Source: Candidatus Latescibacterota bacterium (GTDB lineage Bacteria; Latescibacterota; UBA2968; SICM01). From it: a stretch of 64,000 nucleotides of DNA. Under the pieces are notes generated by a model that saw only the letters and a program-made list of their open reading frames with translations, was not told the origin of the DNA and searched no databases. The stretch covers positions 20,383 to 84,382 of the forward strand of contig SICM01000002.1 in NCBI GenBank assembly GCA_009694805.1, read 5' to 3'. Of the stretch, positions 34,356-44,288 are shown one piece after another. How positions within the stretch are numbered: the stretch's first letter is position 1; every line of letters starts with the position of its first letter. The position numbers and the translations under genes were made by a program.

Positions 34356-35798
34356 ATGTCGAATAACACACATCTCCTCAACGACGAACAGATGCGGCAG
34401 TTCATCGTGAACGGTTACGTGACCGTGCAGGCCGACCTCCCCGCCGCGTCTCACGAGCACCTCTACGGGCGTCTGGAGGACGTGTACGCGAAAGTGGGGA
34501 ACGAGGGGAACAACCTCCTGCCCCGGGTGCCCGAAATCCGGGAGGTGTTCGACTGCCCGGCAGTGCGGGGGGCCCTCTCGAGCCTGCTGGGCCAGAACTA
34601 TCTGATGAACCCGCACCGTTACGGCCACCTCAATCCGTCAGGGGGACCCGGGCAGAAGTGGCACAAGGACAGCTACATCGACCACAACGTGCGCCACCCC
34701 CGCTTCCGGGCGATCCTGGCCTTCTACTATCCCCAGGACGTGACGGAGGACATGGGGCCGACGGGGATCCTGCCGGGCCGGCAGAACCACATCGAAATTT
34801 CGGACGTGGACCCGACCAAGACCGCCGAACCGGCGCTGCCGCTGTGCGGGGGGGCAGGCGCGGTGACGCTGGTGCATTTTGACTCCTGGCACCGGGCCAC
34901 GCCCAACCGGAGCGAGAAGAAGCGCTACATGCTGAAGTTCCTGTTTGAGCGGATGGAGGAGCCCCGCGAGCCGTCCTGGAACTGCCGGGACGCCGCGTGG
35001 CAGGCCTCCGGGGAGGACCCCACGCAGGGGCTGTCGAGAGGCGTGTGGGAATGGCTGGCCGGGACACAAGACAGGTCGGACGCGGCGGAGGAGGGGGGAG
35101 ACGTCTCCCGGCTGATCGCCGGACTGCGGGACCCCTCGGAGACAACGCGCCTGAACGCCGTCTATGCGCTGGCGGCGATGGGAGGTCGCGCGGCGCCTGC
35201 GCTAATAGCGTCCCTGCAAGAGGAGGCGGATGCGGTCTTCGGACAGAACAGGGTCAACAACCCCGCCGATGTGCGGGGGAGGAACCCCATGGCCCCCTGC
35301 GCCGCGCACGCGCTGGCCGCCATAGGACATCTGGCTGTGCCGTTCCTGATCGACGCCCTGCGGGACGCGCGGTGGACCGTGCGCACAGCGGCCGCGGACA
35401 CGCTGGGGGACATCGGCCCTCCGGCGCATGAGGCCGTCCCGGCGCTGACGCCCCTTCTGAAAGACGAACACTGGCGGGTCCGGCGTCACGCGGCGGAGGC
35501 CCTGGGCCTGGTCGGGGCACAGGATGGGGAGACGGTGGCGGGATTGATCGGGTCCCTGCGCGACGAAGAGACGACCGTCCGCCTGAACGCCGCCCTGGCG
35601 CTGGCGAAGATCGGTCTGCCTGTAGAGGAGGCCATCCCCGCGCTGGCAGGATGCCTGGACGATGAGAACCGCTACGTCCGCTACTACGCGGCTGTGGGCC
35701 TGAGGCGGATCGACACGCCAAGCGCCCGGGAGACCCTGCTGGACGCCCTGTTCACCTCGCGGTGGTGTCCCATCACGACGAAGGAGAAGCCGTATTGA
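34356..35798 (+). CDS. PhyH dioxygenase fused to HEAT repeats
   Basis: A 480-residue two-part protein. Residues 1-225 are a PhyH oxygenase: HxD at H103/D105 in KWHKDSYIDHN, the PTGILPGRQNH strand, and a distal histidine in FDSWHRATPNRS followed by KKRYMLKFLF. Residues 245-470 are about six HEAT/PBS-lyase-like repeats, for example VPFLIDALRDARWTVRTAAA and AVPALTPLLKDEHWRVRRHA. HEAT arrays usually mediate protein contacts, so this oxygenase may be scaffolded or act on a protein-bound substrate. The stand-alone PhyH at 55181 is a close relative of the N-terminal half. The start follows an A/T-rich leader with only a weak ribosome binding site (GGGG). Confidence 0.85.
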   Translation: MSNNTHLLNDEQMRQFIVNGYVTVQADLPAASHEHLYGRLEDVYAKVGNEGNNLLPRVPEIREVFDCPAVRGALSSLLGQNYLMNPHRYGHLNPSGGPGQKWHKDSYIDHNVRHPRFRAILAFYYPQDVTEDMGPTGILPGRQNHIEISDVDPTKTAEPALPLCGGAGAVTLVHFDSWHRATPNRSEKKRYMLKFLFERMEEPREPSWNCRDAAWQASGEDPTQGLSRGVWEWLAGTQDRSDAAEEGGDVSRLIAGLRDPSETTRLNAVYALAAMGGRAAPALIASLQEEADAVFGQNRVNNPADVRGRNPMAPCAAHALAAIGHLAVPFLIDALRDARWTVRTAAADTLGDIGPPAHEAVPALTPLLKDEHWRVRRHAAEALGLVGAQDGETVAGLIGSLRDEETTVRLNAALALAKIGLPVEEAIPALAGCLDDENRYVRYYAAVGLRRIDTPSARETLLDALFTSRWCPITTKEKPY

Positions 35799-35814
35799 GC
35801 GTGAGAAAATTGTC

Positions 35815-37038
35815 ATGACAGACCTTCCGGCATTCGCCATCGTGGGCATGGGCGGCTTCGCCAGGACGCACCTGAGCTACGTCCGTAAAACGGAGGAGGC
35901 CGGGCTGGGCAGGCACGTCGCACAGGTGGCTATCCCGGCGGACCAGGAGCGCTACCCCGAAGAGATCAGCGATCTGAAATCGCACGGGGTCGAGATCTAC
36001 GCCTCCCTCCGCGAGATGCTCGCCGCCGCGCGTGACCGCATCGACGTCACCTGCATCCCCACCGGCATCCCCCTCCACCGCCCCATGGCCACGGCGGCCC
36101 TGGAGGCCGGGACGCACGTGCTCGTGGAGAAACCGGCCGCGGGCTGCATCCAGGACGTGGACGCGATGCTCCGGGCCCGCGACCACTCCGGAAAACACTG
36201 CGCCGTGGGCTATCAGCACCTCTACCGCCCGGACACGCAGCGGATCAAAGCCTGGGTCTGCGAAGGCCGGCTGGGGAAGATCCGGCGCATCCGGACCTTC
36301 GGCTGCTGGCCCCGGGGAAGGACCTACTACACCCGCAACGGCTGGGCGGGCCGGCTGAGCGTGGAGGACACGTGGGTGCTCGACAGCCCTCACAACAACG
36401 CCCTGGCCCACGCCGTCAACGCCATGAACTACCTGGCCTGCAGCCGTCCCGGGGAGTCCGCCGTGCCCCTGTCCATCCAGGCGGAACTCTACCGGGCGAA
36501 CCCCATCGCGTCCGCCGACACGGCGGTGTTCCGCGCCACCACGGACGAAGGGGCGGAGATCTTCTTCGCCGTGAGCCACTGCACAGACCAGACCCTCCAC
36601 CCCGTCACGATCATAGAAGGGGAACGAGGCCGGGTCGAGTGGTCCTACTACGGAGAGACGAAGGTCCGGTGGAGCGACGGGTCAGAGCAGACATTCGAGA
36701 AGCCCGAAGCATCGCCCCGCGTCGCCGAGGACGTCGCCGAGGTCCTGCTGGGCCGGAAGGCCTCGCTCTATGGCCCGCTCGACGTGGCCCGCGCCCAGAC
36801 CCTCTGCATCTGCGGGACGTTCGAGTCCTCGGCCATTCACGACCTGCCCTCAAACCTGCGCATCGAAGACCCGGAGACAGACATCACCGCCGTCCGGGGC
36901 ATGACGGAGGCGGTCTTGAGGGCCCATGAAAACGCCGCGCTCTTCTCCGAACTCGGCCTCCCGTGGGCCAGGGCGGGGGATCGGATCTCCCTGGAAGGGT
37001 ACCGCTATTTCCCCACCTTCCGCCGCGACATGGTTTGA
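35815..37038 (+). CDS. Gfo/Idh/MocA-family oxidoreductase 4
   Basis: A 407-residue oxidoreductase, longer than its relatives here. AIVGMGGFARTHL is the Rossmann motif; THVLVEKPAAGC holds EKP; VLDSPHNNALAHAVNAMNYL corresponds to the active-site helix. The C-terminal extension from about residue 350 includes ITAVRGMTEAVLRAHENAA, a helical tail found in some family members. The start follows the PhyH-HEAT stop by 16 nt. Substrate unknown. Confidence 0.86.
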   Translation: MTDLPAFAIVGMGGFARTHLSYVRKTEEAGLGRHVAQVAIPADQERYPEEISDLKSHGVEIYASLREMLAAARDRIDVTCIPTGIPLHRPMATAALEAGTHVLVEKPAAGCIQDVDAMLRARDHSGKHCAVGYQHLYRPDTQRIKAWVCEGRLGKIRRIRTFGCWPRGRTYYTRNGWAGRLSVEDTWVLDSPHNNALAHAVNAMNYLACSRPGESAVPLSIQAELYRANPIASADTAVFRATTDEGAEIFFAVSHCTDQTLHPVTIIEGERGRVEWSYYGETKVRWSDGSEQTFEKPEASPRVAEDVAEVLLGRKASLYGPLDVARAQTLCICGTFESSAIHDLPSNLRIEDPETDITAVRGMTEAVLRAHENAALFSELGLPWARAGDRISLEGYRYFPTFRRDMV

Positions 37039-37082
37039 ATTCTTTTTCAGGTCTGTTTTCTCATCCCTCAAGGAGTCCGTCT

Positions 37083-39347
37083 ATGTCAGACTTTCAGAAG
37101 GTCGCATCCCTGCAGGAAAAGAGAAATGAGGCGTTGATGACCGGAAACCGATGTCTGGGCCAGAGAATCTCTTCCGAGGTCCTCCCCCTGCACGTGGACA
37201 TCGAAACGACCGGGATGCTGGGAGAGGCGCAGACGCAGGCGTTCACCGCCCTGCAGATCGAAGCGGCCCGGACCGCGATCCGCTCCCTGGCCTCCCTGGC
37301 CAGAATCGGCGAACTGGATCACCTGGGCGGCGGGCTGGAGCTGATTCCCTCCTTCCTCCTGACGCTGGCGCTGATGGATTACGAGCGTCGAGAGTTCACG
37401 ATCGAACACGCCCACACCAGCGTGGGGTATTATTCGGCCCTTTCGGCCTTCGGGTTTATCGACCCGAATCTGGTGGTGGAAGGTTTCCGGAGGGGGCTGG
37501 ACCTGCCCGGACACGTCTCCTGGGTGCCGGGCGGCACGCAGCAGAACGGAGGACGCCTCGGCGTGATGGTCCCCGTGGCCGTGGGGCAGGCCCTCGGCAA
37601 GCGGGCCGTCTACGGAAAGGGGAGCTGGGTGGTCGTCCACTGCGGAGACGCGGGCTGGATCTCAGGCCAGGCCCTCGACGGGTTCAACGGGGCCCACGTC
37701 CACCAGGCGCCGATCACCTTTGTGATGCACCGCAACGGCATCCAGCTCTCCGGCAGCACGCGGAGCATCATGGACAAAGACCCCCGGCCCATCATTCACG
37801 CCCTGGGCGTCGAGATCCTGGAGATCCCCTCCCTGCACGATATGACCGCCCTCTACCAGGCCTACCGCCAGGGCTATGCCCTCGCCCAGCAGGGGCGGCC
37901 CAGCCTGATCTATCCCACGGGCTACCGCTCGGAGAAGGGCAGACGGGTGGACCTGCGGCTGTTCGGGGAGATGTACGGGATCCCGGAGGCCGTGGCGGAA
38001 TTCGCGAAAAAACACGACGTGCCCCTGGACCGGGAGGTCTGGATCCCGGGGTCGTTGATGAGTTTCCGGGACGTGGGGCCGATGCTGGAATGCCTCTTCC
38101 TGGTGAACGGCCTGCCGGGGGGGGCAGGGCACCACGACGGGCACATGAAGGGCCGGAACGAGGACGAGGTCCTGTCCAACCCCATGTTCCGGATGACCGA
38201 AGCGCAGACACAGGCCCTGAAGAGTCTCCGGAGTCAGCCCCCCAGAAAAGTAGTGACGGAGGCGCGGCCGGCCCCCGGCAGCCCCAACCTCTCGGTCCCG
38301 GCCGAGGCCATCGGAAAGGTGAAGCTCCCCGGGTCGGGCCAGAAGGCCAGCCCCCGCGACGGAACCCAGGCGGGCTACGCCCTGGTGGCCGAGCGCTTTC
38401 CGGACCGGGTGTTCGTGGTGAGCTGCGACCTGGACGCCTCCACCCGCCTGGCCAGGGCGCGGACCTTCCTGGCCCCGGACCACCAGTTCGAGATGAGCAT
38501 CGAGGAGCAGGCCGCAGCCCTGATGGCGAACGGACTGGCCACGAGCACACGGGGGCCGCTCCTGAACGTGGTCTCCACCTTTGCGGCGTTCTTTGAGGGC
38601 ATCGCCCGCGAGGGGATGGACATGTGGCAGTACCAGCGCAACCTCACGGGCGTCAACGAGGGCCTGAACGTGGTGTTCCACCTCTCGCACGTGGGGGCCT
38701 GCACCGGCCGCGACCACTTCTCCGGCTGGGGTCTGGACTGGGTCAACGTGGGCCTGACCTACCTGCCCTATCTCCACCGCTTCTACGCGCCAGCCGACGT
38801 GCGGATCGCCTTCCTGTCTGTGGTGGACATGGCCGCCCACTACGGTGGGCATATCATCGGGGTGCCCAGGGACAACCTCCCGGTTTTGGAGAAGCAGGAC
38901 GGCGTCGGACCCCTGTGGGAGGCCGGCGACCCGTGGGAGGCGATCACCCGCTACCGGACCTATGCCGGGGCCAGGCGGGCGATCTTCGCCTTCGGAGCCC
39001 CGGCCTTCCTGGGGGCCGAGGCCGCCGAGGCGTTGAAGGGGCGCGGCATCCCCACGGACGTGGTCATCGTGAACGGACTGCCACTGCCGAAGGGTACCCT
39101 GGAAGGGCTGCTGGCGTCCTACCGCGAAGGGGTGGTGACGATTGAGGATGGGAAGATCGGGACGCCGGAGACCGGGGTGCGGGGGTTTGCGGGGCTGGTG
39201 GCCAGCGTGGCCGGCGGGCAGGGGATTGCGCACGCGCACCTGGGCATCACAGACCCCCGGATTGCGCCTTCGGACGGGCACATGGAGACCTGGGCGCACT
39301 TCGGGATCACGGCAGAGGCCCTGGTCGAGGCCGTGAGGGGATTATAA
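37083..39347 (+). CDS. Transketolase-like thiamine-diphosphate enzyme
   Basis: A 754-residue protein with the transketolase/DXS layout. The N-terminal TPP-binding domain has IEHAHTSVGYY-type conserved histidines, GGTQQNGGRLG, and the cofactor motif starting CGDAGWISGQALDGFN and ending about 30 residues later at HRN (GDA in place of GDG). The pyrimidine domain contains MSIEEQAAALMANGLA with the catalytic glutamate and an aromatic-rich region around HVGACTGRDHFSGWG. The C-terminal domain runs to VEAVRGL. It is longer and more divergent than standard transketolase, so the ketose substrate may be unusual. ATG 37083 is selected because AAGGAG lies 7 nt before it. Confidence 0.8.
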   Translation: MSDFQKVASLQEKRNEALMTGNRCLGQRISSEVLPLHVDIETTGMLGEAQTQAFTALQIEAARTAIRSLASLARIGELDHLGGGLELIPSFLLTLALMDYERREFTIEHAHTSVGYYSALSAFGFIDPNLVVEGFRRGLDLPGHVSWVPGGTQQNGGRLGVMVPVAVGQALGKRAVYGKGSWVVVHCGDAGWISGQALDGFNGAHVHQAPITFVMHRNGIQLSGSTRSIMDKDPRPIIHALGVEILEIPSLHDMTALYQAYRQGYALAQQGRPSLIYPTGYRSEKGRRVDLRLFGEMYGIPEAVAEFAKKHDVPLDREVWIPGSLMSFRDVGPMLECLFLVNGLPGGAGHHDGHMKGRNEDEVLSNPMFRMTEAQTQALKSLRSQPPRKVVTEARPAPGSPNLSVPAEAIGKVKLPGSGQKASPRDGTQAGYALVAERFPDRVFVVSCDLDASTRLARARTFLAPDHQFEMSIEEQAAALMANGLATSTRGPLLNVVSTFAAFFEGIAREGMDMWQYQRNLTGVNEGLNVVFHLSHVGACTGRDHFSGWGLDWVNVGLTYLPYLHRFYAPADVRIAFLSVVDMAAHYGGHIIGVPRDNLPVLEKQDGVGPLWEAGDPWEAITRYRTYAGARRAIFAFGAPAFLGAEAAEALKGRGIPTDVVIVNGLPLPKGTLEGLLASYREGVVTIEDGKIGTPETGVRGFAGLVASVAGGQGIAHAHLGITDPRIAPSDGHMETWAHFGITAEALVEAVRGL

Positions 39348-39349
39348 TC

Positions 39350-39526
39350 AGAGACCACGAAATGGCATAGACTGCCCAGAATCAGGCGATCTATCGTTCA
39401 GGTGTAGGGGCGATCCTCTGTGATCGCCCTCGGCCTGAGACGACAGAATCGCCGGGCAGCCACAGAGGGCTGCCCCTACGTCCAGGGGTAAACCGCCTGG
39501 TTTGGGCCTCAGTCGCCATTTCGTGA
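39350..39526. repeat. Long nested inverted repeat, MITE-like, with GTAGGGGCG core
   Basis: Outer arms CACGAAATGGC (39356-39366) and GCCATTTCGTG (39515-39525) are perfect. Inside them imperfect pairing continues (AGAATCAGGCGAT against CGCCTGGTTT), and the core runs from GTAGGGGCGATC (39404) to GCTGCCCCTAC (39479). The outer arms plus core suggest a mobile miniature element. Part of the arm sequence recurs at 62718-62740. It fills the gap before the next gene; no coding gene is seen. Confidence 0.75.
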
Positions 39527-39560
39527 TATGAATGACAATGGTATCTATAGGAGATCGAGC

Positions 39561-42242
39561 GTGGGGATCAACCGGATCAAACTGACCGTGGAAAACGTGG
39601 GGGGAGTGGAGCGCCTGGCCTGGCCCGTCACGCAGGGGGTGCCGTTCGCGGAGGGAGGACTGGAGCGGAGCGCACCCGTGCGCCTGGTCACCTCCGAGGG
39701 CGAGTCCCTGCCGGTCCAGGCCACCTGCCTGACCACCTGGAGAGAGGACCTGAAACACGTCAAGTGGCTCCTGGTCGACTTCCAGACCGACCTGAAGCCC
39801 GACCAGACGCGGGAGGTCTTTCTGGAGTACGGTCCGGGGGTGACGGCTACGGTCCCGGATCAGACCGTGAAGGTGGAGCGAATCGAAGGCCGCACACGCA
39901 TCGACACCGGCGCGATGCAGGTGGAGTTCCGCCCCCGAGACCCGGATTTCTTCGCCGCCTGCCGGGTGAAGACGCCTGGAGGCTGGCGGGACCTGATGTC
40001 CGGACGCCCCGGCCCCTTTCTCTACATGGTGGACCATCAGGGCGTGCCCTACGACTCCTTCGCAGCGGCTCCGCCGCCGTCGATCACCGTGGAAGACGCC
40101 GGCCCCCTGCGCGCCTCGGTCTGCCTCCGGGGCTACCACGCCTCGGAGGATGGACGGCGCTTCTGCCCCTACGTCCTGCGCATCCATCTCTTCGCCGGCA
40201 AGGCCGACCTCCGCTTTCACCACACTTTCATCTTCGACCAGGACGTGGATCGGATCGAACTGTCGGAGGTGGGTGTCCGGTTCCCCCTGATCCTGGGCGA
40301 TGGTCTGCGCATGGCGTTTGGAGGGGATCAGAGGTCTCACTGGGCGAAGCGATTCACGGAGGGACAGTTCCTTCAGACCTCGGATGTCGAATATCAGGTC
40401 ACGCGGGACGGAGAGGCGTTCGGGACGGGGAGCAAGACGCGCGGCTGGGGGGGCCTGAGCGGTCGCGAGGGCGCCGCCATCGCGGTCCTGAAGGATCTGT
40501 GGCAGGAATATCCGAAGGGGATCGCCATCGACCAGGAAGGCATCAGCGTCCAGATCTGGCCCGCAGCCTGCGGGGAGACCCTCAAGTTCTCCACGCCCTG
40601 GAAAGAACGAGCCGCGTACTTCAGCGGCTACTACGGGGACCCGAAGGTGTCGGTGGCCGCGCGGGACGAGGAGGGCTTCAAGCGCATCCTGGAACTCAAC
40701 CCCACGGCCCCGCTCAACCTGAAGAGTCTGGGCGGCGTCTCCTCCCGCGAGGACCTGCTCTGGGTGGAGGAGATGATCGCCCGGCATGCGCCCGGACGGA
40801 CGGCGAGCTACAATGACACGGGGACGGAGGACGGGTTCGGCGCGGCCAGGACCACGGAGTTCTGGCTGCGGCTGTCTCCGGAGGCGATTTCGGACGAGGC
40901 GGCGGAGGTCTTCGGCGTCTGCGTGCAGGAGCCGCTCATCGCCGTGACGGACCTGGCCTACGCCTGCGGCACAGGGGCGATGCGCGTGGTCGCGCCGTTC
41001 GACCCGGAGCGGTTCCCGGAGGTCGAGAAGGGTCTGGATGGCCTGTTCGAGCGCATCGTGGCCGGGCCCCGGCGCGTCCTGCGGACCTACGGAATGATCG
41101 ACTACGGAGATCTGATGTGCTCGCACTGCGCCTCACCCGTGGCCATGTGGGGGCACTTCAAGGACGACCCCGACGTCATCGAAAAGATGAAGCACTGTGC
41201 CCGCTCCTACAACAATGAGGCCAACGATCAGGTCTACGCGGTCTGGGGGTTCTACACCCACACCGGCCAGCGCAAATACTTCCTGGCGGCCGATGCCTAC
41301 GGCAGGCACATGGCGGATGTGGACATCGCCCACGCCCGTCCGGACGGGTCGAAGGGCGGGCTGATGCACTACCACAACTGCCACCACTGGACCGGCGGCG
41401 GCTCGCCATCGCACACCTGCACCGCAGGGCTGATGCTTCAGTATTACCTGACAGGCAACCGCCGTATCTTCGACGTCTGCCGGGAGGTCGCGGACTGGGT
41501 CGTCGCCCACCAGGAACCCTGCGGCATCTACGGCAACAAAGGGGCCCTCGTCCGGGAGTACACCACGCCCCTGGCCAACCTCCTGGAGTTCTACCAGGCC
41601 ACCTGGGAGCACGAATATGGGGACCTGGCCCGGCGAAGCCTCAAATGGCTGCTGCTAGCCATGCCCGAGCCCGGCTGCTTCCCGGAGAGCATCTACACGG
41701 CCGGCGAGCGGGGGGACGAGGCGGAGGTGGTTCAGAACGGCTGGCACCTCCGGCAGGCAGGCGGGATGACCCCGCAGCTCCTCTACGACGCGACGCGCCT
41801 GTTCGGGGATCGCGCCCCCCTCTTCCAGCAGGCCCTGCTCGGCTTCGCGAACCGCTTCGCCTGGGGCCCGGAGACGGCCATCAACGAGGCTTTTCAGGTA
41901 GGTGAGGTGAAACGGATCGATCCCTACTTCAATGTCTCGATCATCGCCTACGCCTATGATCTGACGGAGGACCCGGCCTACGCCGCCTTCTGCCGCTACT
42001 ACCTGCGCGAGCACTTTCCGAAGGTGGCAAAAGAGACGTCCTTCACCTACGTCTGCTGGGGGAGCCTGATTCCGCCCGTGATGGAGGCCGTGCGCCGGGC
42101 CGAGGCCAAACATGGCGCAGAGGCGCTGGAGCAGGCGGAGCAGGAATGGGTCCGGAAGATCGAAAAGTTGAAGCCTGAGTCGGCCCCCGCCGGACGGCCG
42201 GACCGGAGGTCCATCGGGGTGGTGAAGGGGTATGGTTCATGA
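39561..42242 (+). CDS. PcRGLX/YetA-like protein (exo-rhamnogalacturonan-lyase-like), paralogue 2
   Basis: An 893-residue relative of 5425, exactly the same length, with VERLAWPVTQGVPFAEGGL at the N-terminus, a middle sandwich with LFAGKADLRFHHTFIFDQDVD, and a toroid with YHNCHHWTGGGSPSHTC and EVADWVVAHQEP. The start is set at GTG 39561 because ATAGGAG lies 8-9 nt before it; an in-frame ATG at 39528 lacks a site. No signal peptide. A lyase or hydrolase on rhamnogalacturonan-type ends is inferred from family only. The next gene encodes a secreted DM9-repeat protein. Confidence 0.8.
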   Translation: MGINRIKLTVENVGGVERLAWPVTQGVPFAEGGLERSAPVRLVTSEGESLPVQATCLTTWREDLKHVKWLLVDFQTDLKPDQTREVFLEYGPGVTATVPDQTVKVERIEGRTRIDTGAMQVEFRPRDPDFFAACRVKTPGGWRDLMSGRPGPFLYMVDHQGVPYDSFAAAPPPSITVEDAGPLRASVCLRGYHASEDGRRFCPYVLRIHLFAGKADLRFHHTFIFDQDVDRIELSEVGVRFPLILGDGLRMAFGGDQRSHWAKRFTEGQFLQTSDVEYQVTRDGEAFGTGSKTRGWGGLSGREGAAIAVLKDLWQEYPKGIAIDQEGISVQIWPAACGETLKFSTPWKERAAYFSGYYGDPKVSVAARDEEGFKRILELNPTAPLNLKSLGGVSSREDLLWVEEMIARHAPGRTASYNDTGTEDGFGAARTTEFWLRLSPEAISDEAAEVFGVCVQEPLIAVTDLAYACGTGAMRVVAPFDPERFPEVEKGLDGLFERIVAGPRRVLRTYGMIDYGDLMCSHCASPVAMWGHFKDDPDVIEKMKHCARSYNNEANDQVYAVWGFYTHTGQRKYFLAADAYGRHMADVDIAHARPDGSKGGLMHYHNCHHWTGGGSPSHTCTAGLMLQYYLTGNRRIFDVCREVADWVVAHQEPCGIYGNKGALVREYTTPLANLLEFYQATWEHEYGDLARRSLKWLLLAMPEPGCFPESIYTAGERGDEAEVVQNGWHLRQAGGMTPQLLYDATRLFGDRAPLFQQALLGFANRFAWGPETAINEAFQVGEVKRIDPYFNVSIIAYAYDLTEDPAYAAFCRYYLREHFPKVAKETSFTYVCWGSLIPPVMEAVRRAEAKHGAEALEQAEQEWVRKIEKLKPESAPAGRPDRRSIGVVKGYGS

Positions 42243-42393
42243 TTGAATACATGTAGTTAGGAAAACCCCAGAAATGCAGCCAGTTCTCAGGATAACTCCT
42301 CGCACAGGAGAAGCGCCTATGAGTCGTATCTAACCCAAATCACCCCTTTCCTGAATCCGACTACTCAAACGCACATCGGGGAGGAACAAGATC

Positions 42394-44286
42394 ATGAATC
42401 ATCTGACCGAACGCAGACCGTCTCGCGCCGGACGCATCCGCGTCCTCGCCATCGCCTTTGCCCTCGTCCTGGCCGGGGCCACCCTGGCCGGGGCGCAGGT
42501 GGATCTGATCAACTCGACGTCCGTTACGCTCGCCCCCAACCCGAACGATCCCAACACGTGGCCTGCGACCTTCAACGGCGCGCCCGCCATGGGACCCTAC
42601 GCCTGGGTGGACGGCCCGACCCACCTCCAGAAGGACCCGCAGTTGGCCAGCGGCGTGTTCGCCGGCCAGGAGGGGACGCGCAAAATGTTCGTATGCCGGG
42701 TCAAGCAGTCGGACGGCATGCATCCGGGCAAATTTTTTGACGGTTACTGTAACATCGGATGGGGGGGCAAGGAGATCTCTCTGACCTCAGGCTACGAGGT
42801 GCTGGTCAACACGCAGCCTCAGAACGCGAAGTTCCTGACGCAGACCTGGGTGAGTCCCGCCACCGCTGCGAGCGCGACGTTCACGGGCGGATCGGTCGGG
42901 ACCACGGCGATGCGCGTGGCCAGGGCCTCGTATAACAACAGCGTCCATCCGGGCAAGGAGTGGGCGGGCAAGTGCTACATCGGCTTTGGCGGGCAGGAGG
43001 TCGCCGTAGCCCCTTACGAGGTCCTCGTCCTGGGGTTCGACAAGGCCGCCTGGCAGGCGGCGCAGCCACCCCCGCCCTACAACCCGAACGACCCGAACTC
43101 GTGGCCTGCGACGTTTGACGGGGTCAATGCCCTGGGACCCTACGCCTGGACGGACGGCCCGGCGGCCCTCCAGAAGGACCCGAGCCTCGCCAACGGCGTG
43201 CGGAGCGACGGGGGAGGGGGGTGGTTCAAGCCCGTCCTGGCCCGCGCCAGGCAGACGGACGGCGGCATTCACCCGGGCCAGTATTCCGACTACTTCAAGA
43301 AATTCAGCATCGGCTGGGGCGGCAAGGAGGTCGTCCTGACCGACGGTTACGAGGTCCTGGTCAACTCGCAGCCGTCTTACGCGAGGTTCCTCACCCAGAC
43401 CTGGTCGGATGCCAGATCCGCCGATGCAGGCACGACCTTCAAGGGCGGGTCCGTCGGAAGCACGCAGATGCGCGTGTGCCGAACCCTCCACGACGGTCTC
43501 TTTCTGGTAGGCAAGGAGTGGGCGGGCAAGTGCAACCTCGGCTGGAAAGGACAGGAGGTCCCCGTCGATAATTACCAGGTTCTCACGCTGGGATTTGACA
43601 AGGCCGCGTGGCAGGCGGCCGGCAGTCCCATCTCCATGAATCTCGACCTCAACCTGACGCCTTCGCCTCTGCCGCAGATCACCTTTGACCAGGGCACTCA
43701 GGTCCAGATCGGCAAGATCCTCAGGAACGTGTTCGTCATGCGGGTGGCGAACAATCCCGATGTGTGCGTCGGGGTCGCCGTTCCGGACTATCATCTTAAC
43801 GCAAAACCTGGGGTCGCCAGGTCCCTGGTCAAAGAAGGGACGTCCCTCCGCACCTATAACTGGGGGGTGACGCCAGCCGGAGGTCTGCCCGGATGCGTGA
43901 CCACCCTCCCCGGCGCGTGGTTCGTCCAGGAGAACGGCCAGGCAGGCTGGTTCCGTCTGAAGTGGTTCGACACGAACCTCTGCCTGAACGCCGCCTCGAA
44001 CACGGAGGGGGCGTCCGTCCAGCTCGCCACCTGCAACGGGTCGGTCAACCAGTCATGGACTCTGGGCCACGCAGGGACTACAGGCAACCTGGACGTACTC
44101 AAGTCCGCCCTGCAGGTGGATAACAACACGCTCACCAGTTTGATCAGCGACTATGGCAAGTATCTCTTCCTGACGTCCAAGGATGGAAACCTCGTCCTCA
44201 GCGGCCAAAGCTATTTGTCGGTGACCACCAACCAGTTCCCCGAATGGGTATTCCAGGAGGATATGATCGGGGGGCATCCGAAGTGA
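42394..44286 (+). CDS. Secreted DM9-repeat (DUF3421) protein with ricin-like C-terminus
   Basis: A 630-residue exported protein. A positively charged start and hydrophobic run (LAIAFALVLAGATLAGA) form a signal peptide, probably cut before Q35. Four DM9-type repeats follow (about 75-415), each with a VxR...HPGKEWAGKC...GWGGKEV...YEVL pattern, arranged as two tandem pairs each introduced by WPATF(N/D)G. Residues about 440-620 contain NLCLNAASNTEGASVQLATC and NQSWTLG, a QxW-like ricin-B lectin pattern. DM9 proteins are known mainly as lectins in animals, so an extracellular sugar-binding role is the best guess. Near-identical DNA in 46014-47180 shows a recent duplication. GGGGAGGAAC precedes the ATG. 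Confidence 0.8.
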   Translation: MNHLTERRPSRAGRIRVLAIAFALVLAGATLAGAQVDLINSTSVTLAPNPNDPNTWPATFNGAPAMGPYAWVDGPTHLQKDPQLASGVFAGQEGTRKMFVCRVKQSDGMHPGKFFDGYCNIGWGGKEISLTSGYEVLVNTQPQNAKFLTQTWVSPATAASATFTGGSVGTTAMRVARASYNNSVHPGKEWAGKCYIGFGGQEVAVAPYEVLVLGFDKAAWQAAQPPPPYNPNDPNSWPATFDGVNALGPYAWTDGPAALQKDPSLANGVRSDGGGGWFKPVLARARQTDGGIHPGQYSDYFKKFSIGWGGKEVVLTDGYEVLVNSQPSYARFLTQTWSDARSADAGTTFKGGSVGSTQMRVCRTLHDGLFLVGKEWAGKCNLGWKGQEVPVDNYQVLTLGFDKAAWQAAGSPISMNLDLNLTPSPLPQITFDQGTQVQIGKILRNVFVMRVANNPDVCVGVAVPDYHLNAKPGVARSLVKEGTSLRTYNWGVTPAGGLPGCVTTLPGAWFVQENGQAGWFRLKWFDTNLCLNAASNTEGASVQLATCNGSVNQSWTLGHAGTTGNLDVLKSALQVDNNTLTSLISDYGKYLFLTSKDGNLVLSGQSYLSVTTNQFPEWVFQEDMIGGHPK

Positions 44287-44288
44287 GA

